Below, one piece after another: positions 1-11,590 of a stretch of DNA of 64,000 nucleotides. The position numbers were made by a program, and so were the translations under genes. The notes beneath the pieces are model-generated. The model was not told the DNA's origin. It saw only the letters and a list, made by a program, of their open reading frames with translations, and did no database searches. Position 1 is the first letter of the stretch. Every line of letters begins with the position of its first letter. The stretch is from Nonomuraea sp. SBT364 (GTDB lineage Bacteria; Actinomycetota; Actinomycetes; Streptosporangiales; Streptosporangiaceae), in the NCBI RefSeq assembly GCF_001083785.1, contig NZ_LAVL01000002.1, positions 62,001 through 126,000 on the forward strand. The letters are read 5' to 3'.

Positions 1-805
1 CGAGCACGGCGGCGACGCCGTCCAGCTCGGTCGCCAGCGACGTGGCCCGGTAACCGCGCACCAGCTCGCGCACGTCGTGCACGGAGGTGCGGGCGATCCG
101 CTGGATCTCGGCCAGCTCCGCGCCTGCCCGCTCCGGGCTGGCCGTGACCAGCCGCTCGCCCAGCTCGGCGCGGAGCGCGATGGCGTGCAGGGTGTGGCCG
201 AGCGTGTCGTGCAGGTCGCGGGAGAAGCGCAGCCGCTCCTCGTCCACGGCCCGCCGCGCCAGCTCGGCCCGCGCCTCGCGCAGGTCGTCGATCAGGTGGC
301 AGAGCCAGGCCACCCCGTACGTCATCGGCGCGATCGTCGGCATCGCCAGCAGCCCGTACAGCAGCGCGACGGACATCGGCAGCCCCGCGAAGAGGATCAG
401 CGCCGGCGTCACGGCGATCGCGGTCAGCGTGACCGCCCAGGTCACGGCGGGACGGGCGAACGCCACGGCCGCCACCGAGATGAACGCCATCGGCAGCCCG
501 ATCCACGCGGGCCCGGCGAAGAGCGGCACACCGTACGCGACCAGCCCGATCACGGCCACGTCGAGGGAGTGCCGCCACGTCAGCCGGCGCAGGAAGGCCG
601 CCCAGAGCACCCGCGCGTAGCTGACCGTGAGCATCGTCGTGAGCAGGAGCGCCAGAGCCAGCGGCCACCACCGGTCGCTGGCGAAGGTGACGACCCCGAC
701 GCCCAGCGCGAACAGCATGGGACCGGCGAACAGGGCCACCGCCACGCCGGAGATGACCCTGGTGCTGACGACCGGTGCGCTCACATGACGCATTATCGCC
801 ATCAT
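1..805 (-). CDS. DesK/NarX-type sensor histidine kinase, C-terminus cut by window edge
   Basis: Membrane sensor kinase of a two-component system. The N-terminal ~150 residues hold several hydrophobic segments. They are followed by a dimerisation/phosphoacceptor segment with the motif RDLHDTLGH; the phosphorylated histidine is about residue 199. The HisKA_3 helix continues to the window edge and the HATPase domain lies outside. The ATG at 805 overlaps the stop of the upstream permease gene (ATGA), so translation is probably coupled; ATG 793 is an alternative start. The gene is third in a minus-strand operon after an ABC ATPase and permease. A NarL-type response regulator would be expected next, beyond base 1. 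This order (ATPase, permease, kinase) is common for actinobacterial drug or peptide export sensing modules. The signal sensed cannot be read from sequence. Confidence 0.88.
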   Translation of the reverse strand, partial: MMAIMRHVSAPVVSTRVISGVAVALFAGPMLFALGVGVVTFASDRWWPLALALLLTTMLTVSYARVLWAAFLRRLTWRHSLDVAVIGLVAYGVPLFAGPAWIGLPMAFISVAAVAFARPAVTWAVTLTAIAVTPALILFAGLPMSVALLYGLLAMPTIAPMTYGVAWLCHLIDDLREARAELARRAVDEERLRFSRDLHDTLGHTLHAIALRAELGERLVTASPERAGAELAEIQRIARTSVHDVRELVRGYRATSLATELDGVAAVL

Positions 806-1599
806 GCGCGGCGCGGGTCCCACCGGAAGTAGCGGCGGGTGAACCAGAGGCCGGCGCCGATCCACAGCAGCCCGATCCCGATCGCGGCGGCCGACACCTG
901 GAACGACTCCAGAAAGCCGACGACGGGGGCGGCCTCGGCGGCGAAGTCGCGGCCCAGGATCGCGGTGCGCATCATCGCCACGATCGGCGACAGCGGCAGC
1001 ACGTCGGCGACCCGCTGCCCCCACTCGGGCAGCACGCTCACCGGGAACATGAGCCCGGCGCCGAACATGCTCAGGAACAGCACGGGCAGCGCGATGAGCT
1101 GGGCCACCTCGTAGTTGGGGATCAGCCCGGCCGTGCCGATCGCCAGCGCGGCGAACATGGCGGCGCCCAGCAGGAACGCGAGCAGCAGCAGCGGGAGGTT
1201 GCTCGGCATCGGCGCGCCGGCCACGCCGATCGCGTACACCAGGATGACCACCGCCTGCACCGCTCCGAGTATGGTCGCGTGCACGATGTCACCGGCGAAG
1301 ATCGCGCTGGTGGGCAGCGCGCTGCCGCGCAGCCGCTTGTAGACGCGCTCCTCGCGCCGCACCACCACGGCGGTGGCGATCGTCATGTACGAGAACGGCA
1401 GCACCACCGCGATCGCGCCCACCGCCGCGAACGCCGCGCCCGGCACGCCGTTCACGGAACCGGCCGACTGCGGGCCGCTCGTGTAGACGAACGCCAGGAA
1501 CAGCGGCAGCAGCAGGACGGTGAACGCCATGCCGCGCTGCCGCAGCAGGACCGTCTGGTTGAGCCGCGCCTGCGCCCACACCATCGACAACCAGTTCAC
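802..1599 (-). CDS. ABC-2 type transporter permease
   Basis: Integral membrane subunit (265 aa) of an ABC exporter, paired with the ATPase encoded immediately upstream (ATGA overlap at 1596-1599). About six hydrophobic helices are visible, in the arrangement of ABC-2 permeases of the DrrB/YadH type: a first helix near residues 25-45, a long loop, then a core of helices and a C-terminal helix before a basic tail (RRYFRWDPRRA). It presumably exports a drug, lipid or peptide together with the ATPase; the substrate is not inferable. The start at 1599 is fixed by the overlap with the ATPase stop. Confidence 0.9.
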   Translation of the reverse strand: MNWLSMVWAQARLNQTVLLRQRGMAFTVLLLPLFLAFVYTSGPQSAGSVNGVPGAAFAAVGAIAVVLPFSYMTIATAVVVRREERVYKRLRGSALPTSAIFAGDIVHATILGAVQAVVILVYAIGVAGAPMPSNLPLLLLAFLLGAAMFAALAIGTAGLIPNYEVAQLIALPVLFLSMFGAGLMFPVSVLPEWGQRVADVLPLSPIVAMMRTAILGRDFAAEAAPVVGFLESFQVSAAAIGIGLLWIGAGLWFTRRYFRWDPRRA

Positions 1600-2525
1600 G
1601 CCGCCACCCTCTCCGTCGCCGCCACCTCAAGAAAGATCTCTTCGAGCGTCGGCCTGCGGACCTCCAGGCCGTCCAGCTCCCTGCCGTGCCGGTGCGCCCA
1701 GCTCAGCAGGATCCGCAGGTCCTCCTGCGGCCGGTCGGTCTCGACCGAGTACGACTCGCCGCTCAGCGTCACCGAACGCCCGGCCGTGCCCGGCTCGTAC
1801 GGCAGGTCGCCGGGCAGGACGCCGGGGAGCCGGAAGGTCACGCGGGTGCCGCGTCCGCCGAGCACGTCGGCCAGCGTCCCCTCGGTGACGATCCGGCCGG
1901 CGTGCATGATGGCCAGCCGCTGCGCGAGCTGCTCGGCCTCGTCCAGGTAGTGGGTGGTGAGCAGGACGGTGGTGCCCTCGGCGACCATCTCGCGGATCAG
2001 TTCCCACACGTTGCGCCGCGCCTCGGGGTCCAGCCCGGTCGTGGGCTCGTCGAGGAAGAGCAGCTCCGGCCGGCCGAGCACGGCCAGGGCCAGGTCGAGC
2101 CGCCGCTTCTCGCCGCCGGAGAGCTGCGACACGCGGACCCGCTCCCGCTGGGAGAGCCCGACCCGCTCCAGGACCTCGCGCCGGTCGAGGGAGTGCGGGG
2201 TCCAGCGGCGCCAGGCGTCCACGGTCTCGGCGACGGTGAGGTCCTTGTAGAAGCCCGCCTCCTGGAGGACGATGCCCATCCGGTGGCGTACCTGGGCCCG
2301 CTCGCCGATCGGGTCGTGGCCGAGCACGCGCACCCGGCCGCCGGTCGGCGGGGCGTAGCCGGCCAGCACGTCGAGGGTGGTCGTCTTGCCGGCCCCGTTG
2401 GTGCCGAGCAGCGCGTACAGCTCGCCGCGGCCGACCTCGAAGCCGATCCCCCTGACCGCCTCGAAGTCGCCGTACTTACGGTGCAGATCCCGCACCTCGA
2501 TCGCTGTCGTGTTCACGTGCCTCAC
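1596..2525 (-). CDS. ABC transporter ATP-binding protein (DrrA/CcmA-like)
   Basis: Cytoplasmic ATPase (309 aa) energising the adjacent ABC-2 permease. Walker A GTNGAGKTT is at residues 41-49, the ABC signature LSGGE at 135-139 and Walker B LLFLDE at 155-160, followed by the D-loop TGLDP and a switch histidine in TTHYLDEAEQL. A C-terminal ~80-residue extension after the nucleotide-binding domain is typical of DrrA-type exporters. This is the first gene of an operon running ATPase, permease, histidine kinase. The 83-bp gap to the MFS gene upstream presumably contains the promoter. Family assignment is firm; substrate unknown. Confidence 0.93.
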   Translation of the reverse strand: MRHVNTTAIEVRDLHRKYGDFEAVRGIGFEVGRGELYALLGTNGAGKTTTLDVLAGYAPPTGGRVRVLGHDPIGERAQVRHRMGIVLQEAGFYKDLTVAETVDAWRRWTPHSLDRREVLERVGLSQRERVRVSQLSGGEKRRLDLALAVLGRPELLFLDEPTTGLDPEARRNVWELIREMVAEGTTVLLTTHYLDEAEQLAQRLAIMHAGRIVTEGTLADVLGGRGTRVTFRLPGVLPGDLPYEPGTAGRSVTLSGESYSVETDRPQEDLRILLSWAHRHGRELDGLEVRRPTLEEIFLEVAATERVAA

Positions 2526-2608
2526 TCTGCCGGGCGGACGGGCCCGCCCGGCAGTGTGCGATCTCAGCGATGAGCCGGGAAGTTCGCGGGGTCAGCCGGT
2601 GACATTTG

Positions 2609-3796
2609 TCATGCCGCCGCTGCCTGCTCGGTCCTCGTGGGCAGGGGCGTGATCTCGGCCGGCTCCCGGCGGGGCAGGAACCGTGCGGCGCCCGCGATCA
2701 GCAGGCCCAGCACGACGGCGAGGCCGAGGGCCGTGCGCAACGACGTGGCGTCCGACAGGAAGCCGATCACCACCGGGCCCAGCAGCAGCCCCGCGTAGCC
2801 CATCGCGCCGGCCTGGGCGATCGCCGGGCCGGGCGTGGCCGTGGCGGTGCCCGCCAGCGAGAGCGTCAGCGGCGAGATCGTCGCCACGCCGAGGCCCACG
2901 AAGAACACCGCGCCGAGGGCCACCACCGCGACGGGCGCCGCCAGCACGACCGCGAAGAACCCGGCCGTGGCCAGCCCCGAGACGGTCAGCATGCCGCGTA
3001 CGCCGTAGCGGGAGCGCAGCCGGTCACCGGTCAGCCGGGCGATCAGCATGCCCAGCTCGAAGATCGGGTAGCCGAGCGCGGCCAGCGCCTCCGGCGCGCC
3101 CAGCGTGTCGCGCATGTACAGGCCGTTCCAGTCGGCGACCGTGCCCTCGACCATGAACGCGAAGAACATCAGCGCGCCCAGCAGGTAGACCACCGGCGGC
3201 ATGCGGCGGCGCGCCGCCGTCGTGCCCTCCGCGACGGGGGCCTCGGGCAGGTACGTCCGGCCGAGGGCGATCATCACGGGCAGTGAGATCAGGCCGACCA
3301 GCGCCACGTTGGCGGTGAACGACAGCCCCAGCGCGATCGACAGGCTGCCGACGCCGCCGGCCGCGATCGCGCCGACGCACCAGCCGGCGTGCATGCCGTT
3401 CATCAGCGGCCGGCCGTAGGCGCGCTCGACGGTGGAGCCCTGGGCGTTCATCGCGATGTCGACCATGCCGAACGCCATCCCGAAGAACGCCACCGCGCCG
3501 AGCAGCACCGGCAGGTTCGGCGCGAACGCCAGTCCCACCAGGCTGAGCGCGGTGAGCGGGCCGCCGACGCGCAACACCGTCCTGCTGCCCATGCGGGCCA
3601 TGACCCGGCGCATCGACTGCATGGTCACCAGCGCGCCCAGCCCCCACACGAGCAGGACCGTGCCGACCATGGACTCCGACAGATCGAGTTTGTCGGTCAG
3701 CGCGGGGATACGCACGGTCATCGTGCCCACCATCAGGCCGGCAAGGACGAAGGTGAGGACCGCCCCGTACCGGGCCATCCTCAGGTCGCGCGTCAT
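2609..3796 (-). CDS. MFS transporter, probable TetR-controlled efflux protein
   Basis: Major facilitator (395 aa) with about 12 transmembrane helices and a fold like YbjJ-type members (early motif GLMVGTMTVRIPAL, then GTVLLVWGLGALV). I place the start at ATG 3796 rather than the GTG at 3805 because GAGG lies 8 nt upstream of the ATG. It lies 66 bp downstream of a tetR gene on the same strand, and a hairpin with a T-rich tail (3816-3837) lies between them. The location next to a TetR gene with a palindromic operator suggests an inducible efflux pump. The substrate cannot be deduced. Confidence 0.88.
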   Translation of the reverse strand: MTRDLRMARYGAVLTFVLAGLMVGTMTVRIPALTDKLDLSESMVGTVLLVWGLGALVTMQSMRRVMARMGSRTVLRVGGPLTALSLVGLAFAPNLPVLLGAVAFFGMAFGMVDIAMNAQGSTVERAYGRPLMNGMHAGWCVGAIAAGGVGSLSIALGLSFTANVALVGLISLPVMIALGRTYLPEAPVAEGTTAARRRMPPVVYLLGALMFFAFMVEGTVADWNGLYMRDTLGAPEALAALGYPIFELGMLIARLTGDRLRSRYGVRGMLTVSGLATAGFFAVVLAAPVAVVALGAVFFVGLGVATISPLTLSLAGTATATPGPAIAQAGAMGYAGLLLGPVVIGFLSDATSLRTALGLAVVLGLLIAGAARFLPRREPAEITPLPTRTEQAAAA

Positions 3797-3815
3797 AAGG
3801 CACACCTCACAGAAA

Positions 3816-3837
3816 GCCCGGCTGAACCCAGCCGGGC
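3816..3837 (-). terminator. Hairpin between tetR and the MFS gene
   Basis: A perfect 9-bp stem, GCCCGGCTG (3816-3824) with CAGCCGGGC (3829-3837), closes a 4-nt loop. On the minus strand it is followed by TTTCT, so it resembles an intrinsic terminator downstream of tetR. It could instead act as a processing or attenuation point that lowers MFS expression relative to tetR. Confidence 0.6.
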
Positions 3838-3862
3838 AGGAAAACAGGGATGAAGGGAAAAG

Positions 3863-4363
3863 TCAGAGCATGGACCGCAGGCGGGCCTCCAGGGCCCGCA
3901 GGTCGCTCTCGCTGTTGAGCTCCGGGTCGTGGCTGGCCACGTCCCAGAGCCCTTCACACGCCAGCCGCACGACCTGCGAAGCCAGCGGGTCGGGCTCGTC
4001 GGCGAGCTCCTCGCGGTGCCATCGGGTCATCGCCTCGCGCAGCGGCGCGAGCAGGAAGATGTTGCCCGAGGCGCCGGTGACGACGGCCCATCGTCGCAGT
4101 TTGCCCTGGCGGACGGCGGCCAGCGTGGCGCCGACGTAGCGCTCGGTGTAGGTCGCGTCGTCCTGGGCGGCCAGGAGCTCGTCGAACTCCTGGATCAGCC
4201 GCTCGACCATGCCCTTGATCAGGGCTTCCTTGGTCGCGAAATGATAGAGGAGGCCGCCCTTGCTCACGCCGGCGCGATCGGCGACGGCGGACAGGGTCAG
4301 CGCGGCCGAGCCCTGGTCGCAGAGCAGATCCTCCGCGGCGTCCAGCAGCTCGTCCCTTCTCAT
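3863..4363 (-). CDS. TetR/AcrR family transcriptional regulator
   Basis: Small TetR repressor (166 aa). The N-terminal helix-turn-helix spans about residues 22-41 (TLSAVADRAGVSKGGLLYHF), with the usual Y-H-F end of the recognition helix. The remainder is a helical ligand-binding domain. A longer upstream frame exists, but ATG 4363 begins the canonical MRRDELLDAAEDLL start just inside the operator region. A 28-bp perfect palindrome begins 5 bp upstream of this start and also lies just ahead of the divergent cysteine desulfurase gene. The MFS gene downstream is the likely regulated efflux function. Ligand unknown. Confidence 0.92.
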   Translation of the reverse strand: MRRDELLDAAEDLLCDQGSAALTLSAVADRAGVSKGGLLYHFATKEALIKGMVERLIQEFDELLAAQDDATYTERYVGATLAAVRQGKLRRWAVVTGASGNIFLLAPLREAMTRWHREELADEPDPLASQVVRLACEGLWDVASHDPELNSESDLRALEARLRSML

Positions 4364-4368
4364 GCCGA

Positions 4369-4396
4369 CTACTGTACCGTCCGGACGGTACAGTAG
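4369..4396. promoter_or_regulatory. TetR operator: 28-bp perfect palindrome
   Basis: The left half CTACTGTACCGTCC (4369-4382) is mirrored exactly by GGACGGTACAGTAG (4383-4396). It lies in the 54-bp gap between divergent tetR and the cysteine desulfurase gene. Relative to a TACCCT -10 box at 4406-4411 it covers the -35 region of the rightward promoter. A TetR dimer (or two) bound here would be expected to control its own gene, the MFS gene and possibly the desulfurase gene. The palindrome is seen directly; the function is inferred. Confidence 0.85.
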
Positions 4397-4405
4397 CAAA
4401 CGAGA

Positions 4406-4411
4406 TACCCT
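4406..4411 (+). promoter_or_regulatory. -10 box of a leaderless promoter
   Basis: TACCCT ends 6 nt before the GTG start at 4418 of the cysteine desulfurase gene, and no Shine-Dalgarno sequence is visible. This is the spacing expected when transcription starts at the first base of the coding sequence. The -35 position falls inside the TetR palindrome. Confidence 0.5.
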
Positions 4412-4417
4412 TACCGG

Positions 4418-5581
4418 GTGAGCAGACCGTCGGCCTATCTTGATCACGCGGCGACCACGCCCATGCTTCCCGAGGCGATCGAGGCCATGACGGAGCAATT
4501 GGGCAGGGTCGGCAACGCCTCCTCCCTCCACGCGGCAGGCCGCGAGGTCCGCAGGGTCGTCGAGGAGTCACGCGAGACCATCGCCGACGCGCTCGGCGCC
4601 CGGCCCAGCGAGGTCGTGTTCACCTCCGGCGGCACCGAGGCCGACAACCTCGCCATCAAGGGCCTCTACTGGGCCCGCCGCCCCAGGCAGCGCCTGCTGA
4701 TCAGCTCCGTCGAGCACCATGCCGCCCTCGACCCGGCCCAGTGGCTGGCCGACAGCCAGGCCGCCCGGGTCGAGCTGCTGGAGGTCGACGAGCACGGCCG
4801 CGTCCATCCCGACACGCTGCGCGCCGCCGTCGAACGCGACCCCGGCGACGTCGCCATGATCAGCGTCATGTGGGCCAACAACGAGGTCGGCACCGTCCAG
4901 CCGGTGCACGTGCTGGCCGCCATCGCGCGCGACCACGGCATCCCGTTCCACACCGACGCGGTCCAGGCCATCGGCCAGCTCCCGGTGTCGTTCGCCGACT
5001 CCGGCGCCGACGCGCTCACCCTCACCGGCCACAAGATCGGCGGCCCGATGGGCGTGGGCGCGCTGCTGCTGGCCAGGGGCCTCACCCCGGTCTCCGTCCA
5101 GCACGGCGGCGGCCAGGAGCGCGACGTGCGCTCCGGCACCCTCGACGCGCCCGCCATCGCCGGCCTCGCCGCCGCCGTCCGCACCGCCGTCAAGGAGCAG
5201 GCCGAGCAGCAGCGCCGCCTCACCGCCCTGCGCGACGAGCTCATCGAGCGCGTACGGCAGGCCGTCCCCGGCGTCGTGCTCAACGGCGACCCCGGCGACC
5301 GGCTGCCCGGCAACGCGCACTTCTCCTTCCCCGGCTGCGAGGGCGACGCGCTGCTCATGCTGCTCGACGCCCGGGGGGTGGAGTGCTCGACCGGCTCGGC
5401 CTGCTCGGCCGGGGTGGCCCAGCCCTCGCACGTGCTGCTGGCGATGGGCGCCGACGCGGCGGCGGCCCGCGGTTCCCTGCGCTTCACCCTGGGGCACACC
5501 TCGACCAGGGCCGACGTCGACCGCCTGGTCGAGGTCCTCCCGGCGGCCGTCGAGCGCGCCCGCCGAGCCGGCCTCAGCTGA
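4418..5581 (+). CDS. Cysteine desulfurase (IscS/NifS family)
   Basis: PLP enzyme (387 aa) that removes sulfur from L-cysteine and passes it on as a persulfide, here probably to MnmA for tRNA 2-thiouridine and perhaps to Fe-S assembly. Visible features are the PLP-binding lysine in TGHKIGG (K206), the N-terminal DHAATTP motif, and the sulfur-carrying cysteine in [10 protein letters not shown] (C329). The GTG start at 4418 gives the canonical beginning and is 6 nt after a -10 box. It lies upstream of mnmA, with one opposite-strand gene between them. The divergent tetR operator next to its promoter is unusual for a housekeeping enzyme. Confidence 0.95.
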   Translation: MSRPSAYLDHAATTPMLPEAIEAMTEQLGRVGNASSLHAAGREVRRVVEESRETIADALGARPSEVVFTSGGTEADNLAIKGLYWARRPRQRLLISSVEHHAALDPAQWLADSQAARVELLEVDEHGRVHPDTLRAAVERDPGDVAMISVMWANNEVGTVQPVHVLAAIARDHGIPFHTDAVQAIGQLPVSFADSGADALTLTGHKIGGPMGVGALLLARGLTPVSVQHGGGQERDVRSGTLDAPAIAGLAAAVRTAVKEQAEQQRRLTALRDELIERVRQAVPGVVLNGDPGDRLPGNAHFSFPGCEGDALLMLLDARGVECSTGSACSAGVAQPSHVLLAMGADAAAARGSLRFTLGHTSTRADVDRLVEVLPAAVERARRAGLS

Positions 5582-6614
5582 TGAACGCCGCCACCGCGCT
5601 CCAGGCCGGGTCGCCGGCGACGTCGACGCGGGCCTTGCCCTCGCCCCAGGTCGCGGCCAGCTCCTCGACCTGACGGCGCACCTCGCCCGCCGGGTCGGCG
5701 TAGAGGTGGAAGATCCGGTGCCCCTCGGCGCTCAGGTGGGCGGCCAGCACCCAGTCGCCGGCCACACGGGTCAGCCGCTCCTCGAAGTCGCGCAGCGCCT
5801 CCACGGAGGCGCCGGTGGGCAGCTTGTCGCCGTCGCGGCCGGCGTACGGCAGGGTGACGGCGAGGTGCTGGTCGTAAAGCGGATGGTCGACGGGACGCAG
5901 CGGGAAGCGGGCCGCCGCGATGAGCGGCCTGCCCCGGGCGGTCTTGCCCTCCAGCGCCACCCACTGCTCCCCGTCGAACTCCGAGGCCAGGTCGGCGACG
6001 ACGGCGGGCAGGTGGACGGCGGGCACCGCGTCGATCGGCTGGAACGTCACGGCGGTGATCTCGCCCACCCAGCGGGCCACGTCGTCCTCGCCGAGCACCG
6101 AGTCGAGTGCCAGCAGCGCGGCGTCGAGCCGGGTGTCGTCGTCGAGCTCGGAGAAGATCGGGTGATAGGCCGACACGTCCACCCGGGGCGCGCCCCGGGG
6201 CACCCGCAGCCCGAGCACCAGCTTGCCCACCCCGAACTCGTAGTCGCCCGCCCGCAGCGTGAGGTCGGCCGCCTGCGGGTTGGCCTGGCGCGAGGGATGG
6301 AACTCCCACACCAGGTCGGCCGGCGGCGCCGCGAGCGCCCAGCGGTGGGCCAGCGACCGCAGCTCGGCGTCGCCCGCCGCGGTCACGACCAGCGCGTGCG
6401 CGGCGTTGCGGCCCGGCGCGACCTCGCAGACCAGGCCGGAGTGCAGCGCGCTGACGGCGGGCGCCAGCGTCTCGGCGAGTGAGGCGAGGGAGTCACGGCC
6501 GCCGGCGGCCACCTTCGCGTCGAGCCCCGGCCGGGCGCCCTCCCACCACCGCCAGAACTCCGCGATGCGCTCGGCGGAATCGTCCTCGCCGTTCTTGCGC
6601 CCGAACAGTCGCAT
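5574..6614 (-). CDS. Uncharacterised protein (346 aa) between desulfurase and mnmA
   Basis: I do not recognise this protein with confidence; it has the look of a cytoplasmic actinobacterial DUF (possibly DUF695-like). No signal peptide or membrane segment is visible. It begins with a short basic stretch ([12 protein letters not shown]), then alternates acidic, aromatic and alpha/beta-type segments (for example [18 protein letters not shown] near the start and [15 protein letters not shown] in the middle). I chose ATG 6614 because the codon pattern is convincing from there; frames upstream enter the mnmA promoter region. Its 3' end overlaps the desulfurase stop by 8 bp (convergent). Confidence 0.8.
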   Translation of the reverse strand: MRLFGRKNGEDDSAERIAEFWRWWEGARPGLDAKVAAGGRDSLASLAETLAPAVSALHSGLVCEVAPGRNAAHALVVTAAGDAELRSLAHRWALAAPPADLVWEFHPSRQANPQAADLTLRAGDYEFGVGKLVLGLRVPRGAPRVDVSAYHPIFSELDDDTRLDAALLALDSVLGEDDVARWVGEITAVTFQPIDAVPAVHLPAVVADLASEFDGEQWVALEGKTARGRPLIAAARFPLRPVDHPLYDQHLAVTLPYAGRDGDKLPTGASVEALRDFEERLTRVAGDWVLAAHLSAEGHRIFHLYADPAGEVRRQVEELAATWGEGKARVDVAGDPAWSAVAAFIS

Positions 6615-6672
6615 GTCGTAGATACTCCCAGACGGCGGCTGTGGGTCGCACAGCAAGTAGGCTGGGTTGGTC

Positions 6673-7731
6673 ATGGGAATGCGTGTGCTTGCCGCCATGT
6701 CGGGCGGCGTCGACTCCGCCGTGGCCGCCGCCCGGATCGCCGAGGCCGGTCACGACGTCACCGGTGTGCATCTCGCCCTGTCGGCCAACCCGCAATCGCA
6801 TCGCACGGGCGCCCGGGGCTGCTGCACCGTAGAGGATTCACGCGACGCGCGCCGCGCCGCTGACGTGATCGGCATCCCCTTCTACATCTGGGACATGGCC
6901 GAGCGCTTCCAGCGTGACGTGGTCGACGACTTCGTCGCCGAATACGCGGCGGGGCGCACCCCCAACCCGTGCCTGCGCTGCAACGAGAAGATCAAGTTCG
7001 CGGCGGTGCTCGACCGGGCGCTGGCGCTCGGCTTCGACGCCGTCGCCACCGGCCATCACGCCCGGCTGGTCGACGGCGTGCTGTCACGCAGCGTCGACGC
7101 GGGCAAGGACCAGTCGTACGTGCTGGGCGTGCTCACCCGTGAGCAGCTCCGCCACGCGATCTTCCCGCTGGGCGGCTCGACCAAGACCGAGGTGCGCGCC
7201 GAGGCCGCCCGGCGCGGCCTGACCGTCGCCGACAAGCCCGACAGCCACGACATCTGCTTCATCGCCGACGGCGACACGCGCGGCTTCCTGGCCAAGCGCC
7301 TCGGCTCGGCCGAAGGCCCGATCGTCGACGAGGGCGGCGAGGTCGTCGGCAGCCACCACGGCGCCCACGGGTTCACCGTCGGCCAGCGCAAGGGCCTGCG
7401 CATCGACCGCCCGGCGCCCGACGGCCGGCCGCGTTACGTGCTGTCGATCGAGCCGGTGTCCAACACCGTGACCGTCGGCCCCCGTTCGGCCCTGGAGGTC
7501 ACCTCGATCTCCTGCGACCGCCCGGTGTGGAACGGCTCGGCCGCGGACGGCGACCTGACGGTCCAGCTCAGGGCACACGGCGAGGTCTACGGGTGCCGCT
7601 TCGAGGAGCGCGACGGCGGCCTGCTCATCGACCTCGACCGGCCCGCCACCGGCGTGGCGGCCGGCCAGGCGGCGGTCCTCTACTCGGGCGACACGGTGAT
7701 CGGCTCCGCCACCATCGCCTCCGCCGCCTAG
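6673..7731 (+). CDS. mnmA: tRNA-specific 2-thiouridylase MnmA
   Basis: ATP-dependent enzyme (352 aa) that thiolates U34 of Lys, Glu and Gln tRNAs with sulfur relayed from a cysteine desulfurase. The PP-loop SGGVDS is at residues 10-15. The catalytic pair is C100 (in NPCLRCN) and C195 (in SHDICF). The C-terminal beta-barrel region ([12 protein letters not shown]) is present. I start at ATG 6673; a TTG at 6667 and ATG 6679 are in frame. A TAGGCT -10-like box ends 9 nt upstream, so the message may be leaderless. Its stop overlaps the end of the convergent metallo-hydrolase gene by 4 bp. Confidence 0.95.
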   Translation: MGMRVLAAMSGGVDSAVAAARIAEAGHDVTGVHLALSANPQSHRTGARGCCTVEDSRDARRAADVIGIPFYIWDMAERFQRDVVDDFVAEYAAGRTPNPCLRCNEKIKFAAVLDRALALGFDAVATGHHARLVDGVLSRSVDAGKDQSYVLGVLTREQLRHAIFPLGGSTKTEVRAEAARRGLTVADKPDSHDICFIADGDTRGFLAKRLGSAEGPIVDEGGEVVGSHHGAHGFTVGQRKGLRIDRPAPDGRPRYVLSIEPVSNTVTVGPRSALEVTSISCDRPVWNGSAADGDLTVQLRAHGEVYGCRFEERDGGLLIDLDRPATGVAAGQAAVLYSGDTVIGSATIASAA

Positions 7732-8360
7732 AGCGTGACCGACTCGCCGACCTTCAGCCGCCGCATGTCGGCCTTCTGCACGTCCGACTCCAGCCGCAGG
7801 TAGTTGTCGACCAGCCCCAGCCCGAAGTCGTTGAGCAGCCCGTCATGGGTGGAGAACGCCCGGGCGGGCCGGACGGTGCGCAGGTAGTCGACCATCTCCG
7901 ACAGCTTCATCCACGGCGCGTTGGTGGGCACCAGCAGCGTGGGCACCTCGACGCCGGGCACCGTCAGCGCGTCACCGGGGTAGAAGACCTCGTCGTCCAC
8001 CAGGAAACCGACATTGCTGACGACCCGCATGTCCGGATGGTTCTTGGCGTGCCACTCGCCGAACACCTTGATCGAGAAACCGGCCGCCTGGAACTCGTCC
8101 TCGTGCTCGACGACCTGGACCCTGACCGGCACGTCGGACAGCTCGGCGGCGACGCTTTCGCACGTCCAGACCTCCAGGCCGGGGGAGGCGGCGGCGGCCA
8201 GGCGGTCGATGTCGAGGTGGTCGGCGTGCTCGTGCGTGACCAGCACCGCGTCGGCGCCGTCGAGCACCGGGTCGGCGGTGAAAGTGCCGGGGTCGACCAC
8301 CAGGACCTTGCCGTCCTTCTCCAGCCGCACGCAGGCGTGCCCGTACTTCGTGAGCTTCAT
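7728..8360 (-). CDS. MBL-fold metal-dependent hydrolase
   Basis: Small metallo-beta-lactamase fold protein (210 aa), cytoplasmic. The zinc-binding motif THEHADHLD (H43, H45, D47, H48) is intact, with a further histidine near residue 100 (GEWHAKNH), an aspartate in YPGDAL and a late histidine in STHDGLL. The size and layout match UlaG/UPF0173-like phosphoesterase-type hydrolases of unknown substrate. It is convergent with mnmA (4-bp overlap) and divergent from the MetE-like gene, with only 23 bp between their starts. Confidence 0.9.
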   Translation of the reverse strand: MKLTKYGHACVRLEKDGKVLVVDPGTFTADPVLDGADAVLVTHEHADHLDIDRLAAAASPGLEVWTCESVAAELSDVPVRVQVVEHEDEFQAAGFSIKVFGEWHAKNHPDMRVVSNVGFLVDDEVFYPGDALTVPGVEVPTLLVPTNAPWMKLSEMVDYLRTVRPARAFSTHDGLLNDFGLGLVDNYLRLESDVQKADMRRLKVGESVTL

Positions 8361-8383
8361 CTCCGAGAGCCTACGCTGGTCCC

Positions 8384-9364
8384 ATGCTGACGTGGGAAGC
8401 CACCGGAGTCGGGTCGCATCCGGGCGAGGATCATCTTGAGGCGCTGCGCGTCGTGTTCGGGGAGGTGCCGGGGCTGCCCTACCTGCCGGAGCTGCCGGCG
8501 CGGGGCGTCGGGGCCGACCTGGTGGGCCGGACGGCGGCGCTGCTCGTCGACCTGCCCGTCGAGGTCCAGCCGTCCGGGTGGCGGATCGCCGACCGGCCGG
8601 GCCGCGACCACCAGCGGGCGGTCGACCATCTCCGGCGCGACCTCGACGGCCTGGAGGAGATCGGTCACGACTACGCCGGGCCGCTCAAGCTGCAGGTGTG
8701 CGGGCCGTGGACGCTGGCCGGCGCCGTCGAGCTGCGCCACGGCGACAAGGCTCTGTCCGACCCGGGAGCCGTCCGGGATCTGATCGCCTCGCTGGCGCAG
8801 GGGGTCGCCGACCACTGCGCGGAGGTGCGGCGGCGGCTGCCGGGCGTCACCGAGATCGTGCTGCAGCTCGACGAGCCGGGGCTGCCCGGCGTGCTGGCGG
8901 GCACGGTGCCGACGGCGTCCGGGTTCGGGCGGCTGGCGGCGGTCGAGGGGTGGCGGGTCGAGGAGTCGCTGCGCTCCTTCCCCGACCCGGTGGTGCACTG
9001 CTGCGCGCCGTCCGTGCCGTTCACCCTGTTGCGTACGGCCGGCGTACGGGCGGTCTCGGTGGACGCCTCCCTGATCGGGCGGCGGGCCGAGGAGGCCGTC
9101 GGCGAGCTGGTCGAGGCGGGGGTCGGGCTGTTCCTCGGTGTGCTGCCGGGCCGGGACTCGCGGTTGCCCGACGTGGGTGTGGTGGCCAAGCCGGCGCTGG
9201 AGCTGTGGCGGCGGCTCGGGTTCGCGCCGGAGCGGCTGGCCGGGCAGGTCGTGCTGACTCCCGCGTGCGGGCTGGCCGGGGCCTCGCCCGCGTACGCGAA
9301 GGCGGCGCTGCCGGCGTGCCGGAAGGCCGCGCAGGTGCTGAGGGAGGATCCTGCGAGTGAATAG
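8384..9364 (+). CDS. MetE/UROD-superfamily protein (methionine synthase II-like C-terminal domain)
   Basis: Stand-alone TIM-barrel protein (326 aa) resembling the C-terminal catalytic half of cobalamin-independent methionine synthase. The N-terminus TGVGSHPGEDHLEAL matches the family's early GS-P motif. The QLDEPGLPGVLAG segment matches the ligand loop, and the metal-site equivalents are a His-Cys pair in VHCCAP and a Cys in TPACGLAG. It is too short to be full MetE (about 750 aa) and lacks its N-terminal half, so methionine synthesis from methyl-folate is not implied. It sits 12 bp upstream of ligA and is probably co-transcribed with it. Exact reaction unknown. Confidence 0.82.
   Translation: MLTWEATGVGSHPGEDHLEALRVVFGEVPGLPYLPELPARGVGADLVGRTAALLVDLPVEVQPSGWRIADRPGRDHQRAVDHLRRDLDGLEEIGHDYAGPLKLQVCGPWTLAGAVELRHGDKALSDPGAVRDLIASLAQGVADHCAEVRRRLPGVTEIVLQLDEPGLPGVLAGTVPTASGFGRLAAVEGWRVEESLRSFPDPVVHCCAPSVPFTLLRTAGVRAVSVDASLIGRRAEEAVGELVEAGVGLFLGVLPGRDSRLPDVGVVAKPALELWRRLGFAPERLAGQVVLTPACGLAGASPAYAKAALPACRKAAQVLREDPASE

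Positions 9365-11590
<2,226 letters not shown>

Noticed and set aside
4666..6309. Long minus-strand frame across the cysteine desulfurase gene
   Set aside because: It is antisense to a clear PLP enzyme and out of frame with the real minus-strand gene at 5574-6614.
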